Assembly (NCBI GenBank): GCA_943788145.1
Contig: CALSPD010000016.1
Location: 1 to 64,000, forward strand
From: an uncultured Flavobacteriales bacterium
GTDB taxonomy: Bacteria; Bacteroidota; Bacteroidia; Flavobacteriales_G; Salibacteraceae
DNA: 64,000 nt
Direction: 5' to 3'
The notes below the pieces were generated by a model that saw nothing but the letters and a program-made list of their open reading frames with translations, did not search any database and was not told the DNA's origin. The position numbers and the translations under genes are program-made. Of this stretch, positions 20,896 to 31,758 are shown one piece after another; position 1 is the stretch's first letter, and every line of letters starts with the position of its first letter.

Positions 20896-21779
20896 GGTCG
20901 TAAAATAAATTTGTGAACGGCATCCAAATACTCCGGATAGCCCATGACGACAGGAACATCGTTGTGCACAGCGCCTTCGATTCGATGTGCCTCCGAATAA
21001 GAACCTTGGTAATTTCCAAAAACGGTTTCGCCATGGGTTTTCATCTGGATGTAATCATCGTTCACACCATGAATCCAAAAGAAAGGCTCTTCGACTTTTT
21101 TGATTTCATCGCCATTGTTGATTTCCAAATTGGTAAAATACGAACCCGGAAGCGACAATCCAGAAGCATCCTCAACAAACACTTCCTCGGATGCAAAAGG
21201 TGCTTCCAACATCAGTTTTGATGGCTGCATGGTTCGAACATTAGCCGTTAATTCCGTTGCTGGAGCCGACCCCATGCTATAACCGTAAATTATCAATCGA
21301 TCATCGGATAGGCCCATTTGCTTTAGCCACGCCATACAGGCATCCACATCGGCATATAAACCTTCTTCTGACGATGGACCTTCGCTAACACCAAAACCCC
21401 GGTAATCCATGGCCATAATGCCATAGCGGTTTTTGCTCCCCGTGTTTGCCAGCAGTTTTACCCGCGACCAATAAAAGTCCAAATGGTCTTTGTTTCCATG
21501 GCAATAAAGAATGATCGTGTCGGTAGCGATATTCGCTATTCGCCCGACATATACAGCCCAAATGGTTTTATTCTCGCCTGATGGATCGCTTTGAAGCGTC
21601 ATCAAGTGAATCAACGAATCATCCACATCGTAGGCTGGACCGACCTCTATTTCGACTTCTCCTTCATAGGCGTCTAGTTTGTATTCGGTAAGGCTATCAT
21701 CGGCATTGTAGAGAAAGCTATCCAACCTCAAACAAGAAGAAAATAAAACAGCCAATGCTATGTAAATGATCTTTTTCAT
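20892..21779 (-). CDS. Alpha/beta hydrolase lipoprotein
   Basis: VLFSSCLRL lipobox; LIIYGYSMGSAPATEL nucleophile elbow. Confidence 0.75.
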   Translation of the reverse strand: MKKIIYIALAVLFSSCLRLDSFLYNADDSLTEYKLDAYEGEVEIEVGPAYDVDDSLIHLMTLQSDPSGENKTIWAVYVGRIANIATDTIILYCHGNKDHLDFYWSRVKLLANTGSKNRYGIMAMDYRGFGVSEGPSSEEGLYADVDACMAWLKQMGLSDDRLIIYGYSMGSAPATELTANVRTMQPSKLMLEAPFASEEVFVEDASGLSLPGSYFTNLEINNGDEIKKVEEPFFWIHGVNDDYIQMKTHGETVFGNYQGSYSEAHRIEGAVHNDVPVVMGYPEYLDAVHKFILRP

Positions 21780-22480
21780 TTCGTAAATCTTCTGCTAATT
21801 CCTATATAAACTCCTATTGTACCCCTTCCGCCCGGTGAAACATAATCCACAACCAAGGGAAAGGTTTCATGTTGAAATCCCAAATACTTCAACTCGGTTA
21901 AATAGCTCCATTTCGCACGGTTGAACTGATGACCTATCGTCACCCAAGGTAATAGCTCATTTGTTTGCACTTGACCGTGAGCCTTCGTTTTATTGAGTTC
22001 GACCCATGTGCCGACTCCGCCATAAAACAGGTTTGGTTTTTCCCCATATTGCCACCACGTGATGGCTTCCAGTTGCGGATAATTTCGGTAGTTTCCTTCG
22101 TTGAAATCATACATGAAATGCATGGCCGGTGTTGCCGTTAAACCGAACTTTTTAGCCTTGGTTTGATATACATTAATTCCGAGGGAAATATCAGCTTGAA
22201 CCACGCCAAAGGCAAGGCTAGTTGTATTCAAACCAGCTGCGAGCGTTAGTCCCGTATCAATTCCGTGAGCGTAGCTTATGGAAGTCAACGGAACGGGAAT
22301 TGGCGCTCCCGCGAAATTGATGCTTGGCCCGCCAAATCCAGCACTGACGGCCTTCTCCCCCTTTTCGAGTGGCTTGATAATGCGCGTTGCATTGCACGAT
22401 GCGAAAAGCACCACGAGAACCAGCCAACCTATTGATTTAATAATGCCCATTATACTTTCGGAGAAACCACTCCGCTGCAA
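21776..22480 (-). CDS. Hypothetical outer-membrane lipoprotein
   Basis: MGIIKSIGWLVLVVLFASCNA lipobox; beta-rich remainder. Confidence 0.5.
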   Translation of the reverse strand: MQRSGFSESIMGIIKSIGWLVLVVLFASCNATRIIKPLEKGEKAVSAGFGGPSINFAGAPIPVPLTSISYAHGIDTGLTLAAGLNTTSLAFGVVQADISLGINVYQTKAKKFGLTATPAMHFMYDFNEGNYRNYPQLEAITWWQYGEKPNLFYGGVGTWVELNKTKAHGQVQTNELLPWVTIGHQFNRAKWSYLTELKYLGFQHETFPLVVDYVSPGGRGTIGVYIGISRRFTK

Positions 22481-24536
22481 TTAGTAATACAATTAAAAAT
22501 GCGACCCATTTCCATTCAATAATGCTTTGCCACTCTTTGGATGAGTGGATGATTGGCTTTGCCGTTTCTAAGGCTAAAAGATTGTTCACCGCTTCCGCTT
22601 CTTGTCCAGCATAAAACGTTTGTCCTTTGGTTTTCATCGACCACTGTTCGAGCATGTTAAAATCGGCACGTAAATTTAAAAATTCAGCCTTGTTTTCGGT
22701 AACAATGGATTCGCCTGATTCCGAAAACTGTTCTTGCCCATTTTGCGCTGTTGCTTTCCAGGTGTAGTCTCCTGGTGAAAGCGTCCCGATGGCAATTTTA
22801 TATCCTCGGCCGTCATTTTGAAAGCGGTATTCAAAGTCATGATCTAACGAATCTGTCACCACCAATCGAAGGTCTGCTTCATTATCAAGCTCGAAGGATT
22901 CGTTGTAATATTCTGCTTCAAACTTGACTTCCTTACCTTCAGAAATGCGCTCTGGTGCCGCCACATTCAATCGGGTACGCTTTTGTTTCAGTGCTAAATA
23001 CTGAACCGTCTTTACAATAACCGCATCTGCCCAAACGCCATCATTCATCATGCGATCGTAAAGCCGCCACCGCCACCAACCTTCTCCGGCCAACACCGCC
23101 CGTTTCCAACCTGTTTTGTTGCTAAAAAGCAATAGCGGTTTGTCTGTCTCGATGGAGCCGATTTTTTGCAAAAGCAAAGCTTGCCCATCGTCCGTTTGGC
23201 GATATTCCCCGAAAGGTACGTTCAGCGGTGGCAAGCGATCGATTCCTTCGTTGGTTGGTGCTTTAAACAGGCTGAAATTTGAATTCACCATAGCTCCCGA
23301 CTCATCCACGTTGCTGCGCTGAGATTGAATTTCAAGACCCAAATCCATCTGTTTCAAATGAATTAAACTGACTTCTGGTGTGAGAATGCTAAACACCGGA
23401 ATTTGTTGATCTCTAAATACCTTGATGCGGTTCAGATCGTTGGCACTGGTTGGTAAACCATGCAAAATGGTCAAGTCGTAATCGATGGAGCTTTCGTTCC
23501 AATCATCTAATAATTTCACTTCGATTTCATATTGATCGTTGCTGACTACAGCGGCCTTGAGGGCAGCAATGTCTGGATGGGGTGACTTGGCGAGCAACAA
23601 CACCCGCGTTCTATTGTCGAGCACATCAACAAAAGCCTCGATCGAATTGTTGAGTTTGTTCACTTCTTCATCTAGAACATCAATGGCAATGGAAAAGCGA
23701 TTCAGTCCGACTTTGGTGGCCTTCGTTTGGAAGACGATCTCTTTCGCAAAATCGTTGGAGTTGATGTTCACTTCTTGCTTGGCCAACTCCGTTGTCCCAT
23801 TCATCAATCGGACAACAGCTTTTTTATCACCTAAGCGCGTAGCTCGAAAGCGGGCTTTTAGCTGAAATTCATTGCCTAGAAAAGCCAGTCGGTTGTTTAA
23901 TACTTCCGTTAATTCAATATCGGGCAAAACGGACGAGTCGCCCAGCGCTAACATGAAAAGCGGAGCACCTGATTCTAGACTTAAAAACCTAGGATCGGCA
24001 CCAAAAGTTTGGATACCGTCCGTAGCGATCAGCACGGCACCGATGTTTAAATTGTAATAATCTTGGTTGATCGACTGAACCACCACTTGATAATCCGTCA
24101 AAAAAGAAACATCTATGGCTGAGTCGTTTTCTGGAACTACGGTTTCACCAAAATCCAAAAACTTGACATCGTATTTTTCTTCGAAAGCGCCTAGATTTTC
24201 CTTGACCAAGGTGGAGGCTTTTCCTCGTTCCGATTCGTTTACCGACTGAGAAACATCGTTATAAACCAATAGTAAGGGCTTTTCCACATCGTTGAAAAGG
24301 CTAATCAAAAAAGGTTGAAGCAGCAAAAAGCCGAGGATAAAAAAGGTCGCAACCCTCAATCCCGTCAACAAACCTTTTAAGGCCTTCGACCAATCGTCAT
24401 AACCGCGATTATGCCAATAAACCCACCAAGCGATTAACCCACTTAATGGAAGAATGAGCAAGAGCCAGAAACCGGAATATTCGAAACTTATTTGCACCAA
24501 TAGATTGTTGAGAAAAATGAATAATGATCGGGGCAA
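22437..24536 (-). CDS. Large membrane protein with VWA/BatA-like architecture
   Basis: N-terminal TM helices, LLLVYNDVSQSVNESERGK, C-terminal TM WVAFLIVLLIAAEWFLRK. Confidence 0.55.
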   Translation of the reverse strand: MPRSLFIFLNNLLVQISFEYSGFWLLLILPLSGLIAWWVYWHNRGYDDWSKALKGLLTGLRVATFFILGFLLLQPFLISLFNDVEKPLLLVYNDVSQSVNESERGKASTLVKENLGAFEEKYDVKFLDFGETVVPENDSAIDVSFLTDYQVVVQSINQDYYNLNIGAVLIATDGIQTFGADPRFLSLESGAPLFMLALGDSSVLPDIELTEVLNNRLAFLGNEFQLKARFRATRLGDKKAVVRLMNGTTELAKQEVNINSNDFAKEIVFQTKATKVGLNRFSIAIDVLDEEVNKLNNSIEAFVDVLDNRTRVLLLAKSPHPDIAALKAAVVSNDQYEIEVKLLDDWNESSIDYDLTILHGLPTSANDLNRIKVFRDQQIPVFSILTPEVSLIHLKQMDLGLEIQSQRSNVDESGAMVNSNFSLFKAPTNEGIDRLPPLNVPFGEYRQTDDGQALLLQKIGSIETDKPLLLFSNKTGWKRAVLAGEGWWRWRLYDRMMNDGVWADAVIVKTVQYLALKQKRTRLNVAAPERISEGKEVKFEAEYYNESFELDNEADLRLVVTDSLDHDFEYRFQNDGRGYKIAIGTLSPGDYTWKATAQNGQEQFSESGESIVTENKAEFLNLRADFNMLEQWSMKTKGQTFYAGQEAEAVNNLLALETAKPIIHSSKEWQSIIEWKWVAFLIVLLIAAEWFLRKYNGHY

Positions 24537-24591
24537 TTGATTTCAATCACCCAACGATCGAGTAGCAAATGAGCCTTTTTGTGGCTATAGA

Positions 24592-25359
24592 CTAGGTCAA
24601 CATGCCACCATCCACATTAATCACCTGACCAGTGACATAAGCAGACATGGAACTCGCCAAGAATAAAGTCAAATTGGCAACGTCTTCAGGCGTTCCACCG
24701 CGCTTCAATGGAATAGAATCTCGCCATTGTTGCACCATAGCCTCGTCTAAAACACCTGTCATTTCCGTTTCAATGAATCCTGGCGCAATGGCGTTGCAAC
24801 GGATGTTTCGGGAACCAAGTTCTAAAGCCACCGATTTGGTGAAACCTAAAATACCCGCTTTTGATGCGGCATAATTTGCTTGACCAGCATTTCCTTTTAC
24901 GCCTACCACGGAACTCATGTTGATGATGGAACCGCTGCGCTGCTTCAACATGGTGCGCTGGACAGCTTTGGTCATGTTAAAAACCGACTTCAAGTTGGTC
25001 GTTATGACTTCGTCAAATTGCTCTTCCGTCATTCGCATCAAGAGGTTATCGCGCGTTATTCCCGCGTTGTTTACAACGATGTCGATGCGCTCAAATTCTT
25101 TCACCACTTCGGCTGCCATGTTTTCGCAGGCTGCGAGGTTAGCCACGTCAAACTTAAATCCTTTGGCTTTCACACCTTTAGCCTGCAATTCCGCCTCCAA
25201 TGCTCTAGCCTTATCATCGGATGAAACGTAGGTAAACACCACGTTTGCACCTTGATCTGCAAAAAGTTCGGCTATTGCTTTCCCGATACCTCGTGTGGCT
25301 CCGGTAATGATGGCCACTTGATTCTCTAATAATTTCATCTCTTTCGTTTTGTGCGTCAA
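24592..25359 (-). CDS. fabG: 3-oxoacyl-[ACP] reductase
   Basis: AIITGATRGIGKAIAELFADQGANVVFTY; NNAGITRDNLLMRM; YAASKAGILGFTKSVALELGSRNI. Confidence 0.93.
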   Translation of the reverse strand: MTHKTKEMKLLENQVAIITGATRGIGKAIAELFADQGANVVFTYVSSDDKARALEAELQAKGVKAKGFKFDVANLAACENMAAEVVKEFERIDIVVNNAGITRDNLLMRMTEEQFDEVITTNLKSVFNMTKAVQRTMLKQRSGSIINMSSVVGVKGNAGQANYAASKAGILGFTKSVALELGSRNIRCNAIAPGFIETEMTGVLDEAMVQQWRDSIPLKRGGTPEDVANLTLFLASSMSAYVTGQVINVDGGMLT

Positions 25360-25445
25360 AGAAAATCATTCGCTGACAGTAAAACTAATTTTCGATGAAA
25401 TGCGTTCTTGTCCAGATTAATTGACTTATTTTTGAGTTAAAGCCC

Positions 25446-26387
25446 GTGACTATGCGTAAACTCAGTTTAACCCTTTGTTTGATTAGCCTGAACTTCGTTG
25501 GATCCAGCCAATCTAAGATCAACTATGCGCAGCGCATGGCCACGCCCACTTACTTTTTTCCTGAATTTGCCGGATGGCATGGTGGCCTTCAAGCCAACCT
25601 TCAATATCGAAATCAATGGCCGGGAATACCAGTGAGTTATGTTACCTACAATGCGGCCGTAGATGGTTATTCCGATAAACTACATTCCGGTTTTAGCCTC
25701 AACATGACGCATGACAGACTAGGAACTGGAATTATTAACAACAACTATGTGGAGCTGAATTGGTCGCCAAAACTCACGTTGGAGAATGGCTTAACCATCA
25801 TGCCAGCCGTGTCTGGTAAATACATTCAAACTTCCTTCGATTGGTCTCAATTGAATGGTGGAGGCCCAAATAGATATGGTCAAGTATATGACCCGAGCCA
25901 ACAACCTACATCGAGCAGCTTAAATCGCGGAAGCGTGGGAGCTGGGGTTGCGGTTATCTTTTACGAAACCTTCCTTGTGGCGCATGTTCATGACATCAAC
26001 CAACCAGACTTGTCTTATTTCGCTAATTCTGAATCGAGGTTACCACGCACCTACTCCTTCCTTGCTGGCCGAGTATTTTCCTCCAATAATTTCAAATTCA
26101 CTCCAAGCATTTCATACCATAGCCAGGGTAATTTTAATTTGGTCACATTGGCGTGTAACGCACAATACAAATGGATATACCTTGGTGGAAAATATGACAT
26201 TAACGGAATGGCGGGTATAGCATTGGGCGCAGAAATAAAAGAACGCATCCGTCTGTCTTATTCCTATGATGTAACCACTTCACAACTCGGGAATCAAAAT
26301 TTTGCTTCGCACGAAATCGCATTAAGGCTGTGGTTTTATAATGACCAGGCTAAAAAGCAGTTCTTGTCTAACCTGCCGCTGATGTAA
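25446..26387 (+). CDS. PorP/SprF family type IX secretion membrane protein
   Basis: AQRMATPTYFFPEFAGWHGGLQANLQYRNQWPGIPVSYVTYNAAVD; LGAEIKERIRLSYSYDVTTSQLGNQNFASHEIALRLWF. Confidence 0.78.
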   Translation: MTMRKLSLTLCLISLNFVGSSQSKINYAQRMATPTYFFPEFAGWHGGLQANLQYRNQWPGIPVSYVTYNAAVDGYSDKLHSGFSLNMTHDRLGTGIINNNYVELNWSPKLTLENGLTIMPAVSGKYIQTSFDWSQLNGGGPNRYGQVYDPSQQPTSSSLNRGSVGAGVAVIFYETFLVAHVHDINQPDLSYFANSESRLPRTYSFLAGRVFSSNNFKFTPSISYHSQGNFNLVTLACNAQYKWIYLGGKYDINGMAGIALGAEIKERIRLSYSYDVTTSQLGNQNFASHEIALRLWFYNDQAKKQFLSNLPLM

Positions 26388-26410
26388 TCTCCTCGACTAA
26401 AGCGCATAAA

Positions 26411-26437
26411 AAAAGCCGACCCTTACGAGTCGGCTTT
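26411..26437. terminator. Bidirectional terminator between convergent porP-like gene and sucD
   Basis: AAAGCCGAC-CCTTACGA-GTCGGCTTT hairpin with A-run on one side and T-rich on the other. Confidence 0.85.
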
Positions 26438-26459
26438 CCATTTATTTATGTTTTTGCGA

Positions 26460-27341
26460 TTAAGCTGTTACGCCCATCACTTGTGCCATAATCTTTCCAA
26501 TCTCAGCTGGTGAGTCGGCAACATGCAAACCACATTCTCTTAATATTTTCATTTTGGCAGCAGCCGTATCATCCGCTCCGCCAACAATAGCTCCAGCGTG
26601 ACCCATTCTACGTCCTTTTGGTGCCGTTTGACCAGCAATAAATCCAACAACGGGCTTTTTGTTGCCACTGGCTTGAATCCATCGAGCAGCTTCTGCTTCA
26701 AGGTTTCCACCAATTTCACCTATCATAACGATACCTGCTGTTTCTGGATCATTCATGAAAAGTTCAACCGCTTCGCGTGTTGTGGTTCCAATAATTGGGT
26801 CACCACCAATTCCGATCGCAGTGGAAATTCCCATGCCCGCTTTAACCACTTGGTCAGCCGCTTCATAGGTTAATGTTCCCGATTTTGACACGATTCCAAT
26901 GTTTCCTTTTTTGAATACGAAACCTGGCATAATACCCACTTTCGCCTCACCTGGAGTGATAACCCCTGGGCAGTTTGGTCCGATCAATCGGCAGTCTTTA
27001 TCAGAAATGTATTCTTTCACTTTCACCATATCGTTCACAGGAATTCCTTCTGTGATGCAAACTATAACCTTGATTCCAGCCTCAGCAGCTTCCATAATGG
27101 CATCGGCAGCAAAAGCTGGTGGAACGAAGATGATGCTCACATCAGCTCCTGTTTTTTGAACAGCCGCATCTACGGTATTAAACACTGGTCGATCGAGGTG
27201 GCTTTGTCCGCCTTTGTTTGGCGTTACACCGCCAACCACGTTTGTTCCGTAAGCAATCATTTGCTCCGCGTGAAATGTTCCCTCGGTTCCAGTGAAACCC
27301 TGGACGATGATTTTTGAATCTTTATTGACTAGTACACTCAT
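26460..27341 (-). CDS. sucD: Succinate-CoA ligase subunit alpha
   Basis: [45 protein letters not shown]. Confidence 0.95.
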   Translation of the reverse strand: MSVLVNKDSKIIVQGFTGTEGTFHAEQMIAYGTNVVGGVTPNKGGQSHLDRPVFNTVDAAVQKTGADVSIIFVPPAFAADAIMEAAEAGIKVIVCITEGIPVNDMVKVKEYISDKDCRLIGPNCPGVITPGEAKVGIMPGFVFKKGNIGIVSKSGTLTYEAADQVVKAGMGISTAIGIGGDPIIGTTTREAVELFMNDPETAGIVMIGEIGGNLEAEAARWIQASGNKKPVVGFIAGQTAPKGRRMGHAGAIVGGADDTAAAKMKILRECGLHVADSPAEIGKIMAQVMGVTA

Positions 27342-27346
27342 GCCTT

Positions 27347-28597
27347 TTGAATTGGTGGCCGAAAATAGCCATTCCTAGAATGATGCAAAAGATTATTCTA
27401 AGCCTTTTGAGTTTAAGAAAATATGATTCAATTCGCACCATGCGCTTTACCCTCGCTTTCTTTGTGTTTTACTTTTTGCATGCGCCACTAGAAGCGCAGG
27501 TTCAACATCGAAGTATTGAGCTCGGAGCTTATGGCGGTAAAATCCTGAAGATCTACAATAACTTTCCGGAGCGCGACATGCACTCAGCTGTGGCGATTAC
27601 GCTGAGCCATTGGAAACCATCTCTTGAAAACAATGTTTTTGGTCGCCCCGAAAGTGGTCTTTGCCTTACCCTGCATCGATTTGGCAACGATTCCATTTTA
27701 GGATATGGAATGGGTGTGCAGTATGAAATGGCTTTTGAACAAAGGCTTAGCAATCGATTGTTCCTGACTCAGCGCATACGTCCTGGATTGATATACAATA
27801 CGAAACCTTTCGATTACATCGACAATACAAAAAACATTGTTACAGGTGCAAATTTGGCGGCATTGGTGGGCGTTTCCATTGGACTTAAATATGCCCTTTC
27901 CGACCGAATGAGCGCCAAGCTTGATTTTAGTTTATGGCACAGTTCAAATGCTCATACGCGCTTGCCAAATGTTGGCATGAATTCTCCCTTGGCTGCGGTT
28001 TCGCTGCAATACAAATTTTATCAAAACCCCGATACCATAACGTTGCCAAAATGCCACCGATGGAAGCCCAATTGGAGTTTTATTGGCTTTGCAAGTTATG
28101 GTGTGAACCAAGCGGGCGGAACAACTCGACCGGTCAATGGACCTTCCATGACCAAGTGGCTCGGTTCTGCTGGAGTGAGTTATCGCTTTAGAACCATTCA
28201 TCGGCTATCGCTTACGGTGGAAGCCTATCACGACAACACCTATAAACTCTGGAATGAAACGATGGAATGGACCGAATCGGGCGATTTCGCTCAGGCCTCG
28301 GCCATCATGCTATTGGCCGGGCATGAGTTCATTTATAGGCGTTGGGGGATGTTAATCAATGCTGGTGTGAATCTCTACAACCCATCGCTTGATCGCATTG
28401 TAACACAGGTCGAATCGGAATCCACCATAAACACCGTAAAGCGCTATGTTCCAGGAAGGATTGGTGTCCGGTATTATTTCCTTCAGCGAGGCGATCGATA
28501 TGATGCATTTGCCCAAGCTGCTGTTAAATCAAACCTTGGTCAGGCCGACTTTTTTGAGCTCGGACTAGGTTTCAATTTTTCAAGGCTGAAAAACTAA
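27347..28597 (+). CDS. Acyloxyacyl hydrolase / PagL-like outer membrane protein
   Basis: [58 protein letters not shown]. Confidence 0.55.
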   Translation: MNWWPKIAIPRMMQKIILSLLSLRKYDSIRTMRFTLAFFVFYFLHAPLEAQVQHRSIELGAYGGKILKIYNNFPERDMHSAVAITLSHWKPSLENNVFGRPESGLCLTLHRFGNDSILGYGMGVQYEMAFEQRLSNRLFLTQRIRPGLIYNTKPFDYIDNTKNIVTGANLAALVGVSIGLKYALSDRMSAKLDFSLWHSSNAHTRLPNVGMNSPLAAVSLQYKFYQNPDTITLPKCHRWKPNWSFIGFASYGVNQAGGTTRPVNGPSMTKWLGSAGVSYRFRTIHRLSLTVEAYHDNTYKLWNETMEWTESGDFAQASAIMLLAGHEFIYRRWGMLINAGVNLYNPSLDRIVTQVESESTINTVKRYVPGRIGVRYYFLQRGDRYDAFAQAAVKSNLGQADFFELGLGFNFSRLKN

Positions 28598-29549
28598 AAC
28601 GTTGGATGCTTTGGTCCTGAACAGAAATGATACAGACATCGCCATCAATCACCACATCCGTCAAATCGAGTCCATCTTCAAAATCATACCACATCCATTT
28701 TTCGCCATCTGGGCTGTGGGCGAAAGCGCCATTATTCGCGACTATCATCCAATTTGAACCATCACTCATTATTCGATTTGCTCCGCGCACAGTTTTGGAT
28801 TTGCAAACGGTTTCCCAGCTTTCGCCACCATCCACAGATTTCATCACATCTCCTTCATAGGTGACCAACCAGCCTGTTTTTAGGTCTGCGAAATAGATGT
28901 CGCTGATGAAAGTACGGGAAACCTCTTGTTGCGTCCATTTCGTTTCGCCCTTTGATCTTTTGATCAGCATACCATCTCCCCCAACCCAGGCCGACCAATT
29001 GGAAACATCGCCAGCTGTGCAAAGGCCTCTAGCCTCGTGCTCAAATTCAAATTCATCCCAAGAATTGGCAGAGTCTGAACTGTGAAAGACCACACCAAAT
29101 GCCAGTTTACCCCCCGCAATTAAAAAATGTTCATTGCCTACTTGTGCCAATCTTCGAATGGGATTTTTATTGAGATCACTTACCCAATCGGTTTCGCGCC
29201 ACCAATAGTCATAGAAAACTTGAAGGCTATCGCTGTGAATGAGTTGAAGCGAATCGAGGCCAAACCACCACCTGCCGTTTATGAATTTGGCGTCATATAC
29301 TTCACGAGGTAAACTTTCCGTGCGAACATTAAATTGAGTCAGGTATTTGTCTGACTCGACCACAAAACCCTTAGCATTTACATTGCCTCCGGCAAAGACA
29401 TAGCCATTCGAAGTGGGCTCGATGCAACGCACCTTGCCTTGAACGGGCAGCACAATGGTGTCGAATTCAAAGCCTGTTTTGTCCTTTTGACAAGCCGTTG
29501 CGATCAATACCATGAAAACCAAGAAATAGCGAATATTGCCTCGTGACAT
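28572..29549 (-). CDS. Lipoprotein with BNR/beta-propeller-like repeats
   Basis: VFMVLIATACQKD lipobox; SIDGGESWETV-like repeats (SVDGGESWETVCKS, HSPDGEKWMWY). Confidence 0.6.
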   Translation of the reverse strand: MSRGNIRYFLVFMVLIATACQKDKTGFEFDTIVLPVQGKVRCIEPTSNGYVFAGGNVNAKGFVVESDKYLTQFNVRTESLPREVYDAKFINGRWWFGLDSLQLIHSDSLQVFYDYWWRETDWVSDLNKNPIRRLAQVGNEHFLIAGGKLAFGVVFHSSDSANSWDEFEFEHEARGLCTAGDVSNWSAWVGGDGMLIKRSKGETKWTQQEVSRTFISDIYFADLKTGWLVTYEGDVMKSVDGGESWETVCKSKTVRGANRIMSDGSNWMIVANNGAFAHSPDGEKWMWYDFEDGLDLTDVVIDGDVCIISVQDQSIQRFSFSALKN

Positions 29550-29592
29550 CGCGAACGAAATTATTGTTGAAAGTCGAAACTACCTTTGCAAA

Positions 29593-30939
29593 ATGAAGGA
29601 AGCGGAAACGATCGTTGCATTAAGCACGCCTCAAGGCGAAGGAGCCATTGGCATCATTCGGCTTTCCGGGCCAAATGCGGTGAAGTTAACGGCACGACAC
29701 ACCAATGCATCGTTATTGAACGCTGCGGCCAACAGCGCGGTTTTTAGTCGCTTTCGAATTAATGAAGTGATTTTAGACGAAGTAGTCGTTACCATTTTTA
29801 AGGCGCCAAAATCCTACACAGGTGAAGACGTTTGTGAAATCTCTTTTCACGGATCGGCTTTCATTCTGAATCAGGCGCTTGAAGCTTTGTTGGAATCGGG
29901 TGCGCGATTGGCCACACCTGGTGAGTTTACTCAACGCGCGTTTTTGAATGGGAAAATGGATTTGAGTCAGGCAGAAGCCGTGGCCGATTTGATCGCTTCT
30001 GAGTCCGAAGCGGAACATCGCCTCGCCATGCATCAAATGCGCGGTGGGTTTTCGCGCGAGATTGCTCAATTGCGTCAAGAACTGATCAATTTCACCAGTC
30101 TGATTGAATTGGAGCTCGATTTTGCCGAAGAAGATGTAGAGTTTGCCAATCGCGATCAACTGAAAGCCTTGATTCAAAAAATTCAAGCTTACATCCAAAA
30201 ACTTGTTGACTCCTTTCGTTATGGCAATGCCGTAAAGCAGGGAGTTCCGGTTGCTATAATTGGTCAGCCAAACGCAGGAAAATCAACCTTGCTCAACTTG
30301 CTATTAAACGATGACAAAGCCATCGTTTCTGAAATTGCAGGTACTACCCGCGATGCGGTGGAAGACATTTGCATTGTAGAGGGCATTCGATTTCGCTTCA
30401 TCGACACGGCTGGAATCCGAGAAACAACAGACATTATTGAAGCCATTGGCGTCAAGAAAAGTTTGGAGAAAATGCGTGGCGCGGCCATTGTCATTTACCT
30501 CTTTGACGCCCGCGAATCGAAAGAAGAACATATTGGTGTACTCGATAAATTGAATCTGGAAATGGATCCAGCCACAGTAGTCATTGCTGTTGCGAATAAG
30601 ATCGACCTGTCGGATAAATCTGCTCTAGCCGACATTCAGCTTTCGGCCAAAACGGGCGAAGGACTGGACCAGTTGCGCAGGCTGTTGGTTGACTCCATTA
30701 AAACGGGTTCGGTTAAATCAGGCGATGTCGTAGTGACCAACGCACGCCACTTACAAGCGCTAAAAGCGACAGGAATTGCGCTAGATGCTGCGCTTCACGG
30801 CATTGAAAGCGGCTTATCGGGCGATTTGGTATCATCAGACATTCGCGAAGCACTGCACCAACTCGGCTCGATAACGGGTGAGATCAGTGCAGAAGAGCTG
30901 TTGGGTAACATTTTTGGGAAGTTTTGTATCGGAAAGTAA
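29593..30939 (+). CDS. mnmE: tRNA uridine-5-carboxymethylaminomethyl(34) synthesis GTPase MnmE
   Basis: ETIVALSTPQGEGAIGIIRLSG; GQPNAGKSTLLN; C-terminal GNIFGKFCIGK; start set at internal Met. Confidence 0.95.
   Translation: MKEAETIVALSTPQGEGAIGIIRLSGPNAVKLTARHTNASLLNAAANSAVFSRFRINEVILDEVVVTIFKAPKSYTGEDVCEISFHGSAFILNQALEALLESGARLATPGEFTQRAFLNGKMDLSQAEAVADLIASESEAEHRLAMHQMRGGFSREIAQLRQELINFTSLIELELDFAEEDVEFANRDQLKALIQKIQAYIQKLVDSFRYGNAVKQGVPVAIIGQPNAGKSTLLNLLLNDDKAIVSEIAGTTRDAVEDICIVEGIRFRFIDTAGIRETTDIIEAIGVKKSLEKMRGAAIVIYLFDARESKEEHIGVLDKLNLEMDPATVVIAVANKIDLSDKSALADIQLSAKTGEGLDQLRRLLVDSIKTGSVKSGDVVVTNARHLQALKATGIALDAALHGIESGLSGDLVSSDIREALHQLGSITGEISAEELLGNIFGKFCIGK
30922..30939 (+). repeat. 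Left direct repeat (putative attL core) TTTTGTATCGGAAAGTAA
   Basis: 17/18 identical to 37112..37129; encodes FCIGK* of mnmE. Confidence 0.85.
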
Positions 30940-30980
30940 CCACCACAAAACAAACAAACACAAAACCCATAGAAACCACC

Positions 30981-31006
30981 AAAGCCCTCTAATACTGGGC
31001 TTTTTT
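30981..31006 (+). terminator. Probable intrinsic terminator just inside the element
   Basis: AAAGCCC-TCTAATACT-GGGCTTTTTT. Confidence 0.6.
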
Positions 31007-31160
31007 AATATTTAAACTATACGTTTCTTTTGTGTTAATATTGTTTTTCGTGTAATATTTGTACCTTTATTGTACCTTCATAGGTTGAGGTCAAAATTTG
31101 CTACCCATTTTTTTTTAGCATAATTGACACTTTAAACACTTAACACACTACAGGCACAAA

Positions 31161-31757
31161 ATGAGTATCAAATATTAAGTACAACGTATTTGCCAGCATT
31201 GCGGTAATGAGTTCACAGCACGAACAACCGTACCACAGTTACTGTTCGACAACGTGCAGTAAGGCAGCGTACAAAGCAAGAAAACGGGCTGAAAAGGTTG
31301 AGCAAGCAATAAGCGAAACCCAGCGAATAAAAACCAACCTATTGAGAACTGAAAGCCAAAGAGTTTTTAAGTCTGAGGTTGCCAGTTTAATTAATAGCTC
31401 AGTTCGTACTGTTTAACTTAGCAAACGGAACTAAAAGCACATAATATTGGAAAAGAAACCTTGTTAAGCGTTCCAGATTGACAAAGCTATTTAAAACCAG
31501 CACCGAACACCTAACGACCTGCAACACCGAACAAAAGAGTTTGATATTTCAGAATGTTACAACCTTACCAAGTACAAAGCAAATACGGTATTTCAGAAAA
31601 CCTTACACAACCTTATCAAACGAAACAGCATACCCAAAATAAAGAAAGGGCTGGTTCGCTTACGTTCCGAAACAGCGTATTGATGAATTATTAACGTACA
31701 ACAAGTTTTTTTCAGCCGTTCACAATTTTCACGGTTTTCACGAAGAGCATAAAAGAC
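31161..31757 (+). pseudogene. Zinc-ribbon/HTH protein remnant (frame-disrupted)
   Basis: Peptide pieces in different frames: MSIKY*VQRICQHCGNEFTARTTV, SYCSTTCSKAAYKARKRAEKVEQ, LKAKEFLSL, VASLINSSVRTV; in-frame TAA at 31176. Right boundary approximate. Confidence 0.6.
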
Positions 31758-31758
31758 A

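Noticed and set aside
31028-31061. Possible Bacteroidota promoter TTTG-N20-TAATATTTG upstream of the element's first gene
   Set aside because: The -7 element does not fit TAnnTTTG in register; AT-rich region makes chance matches likely
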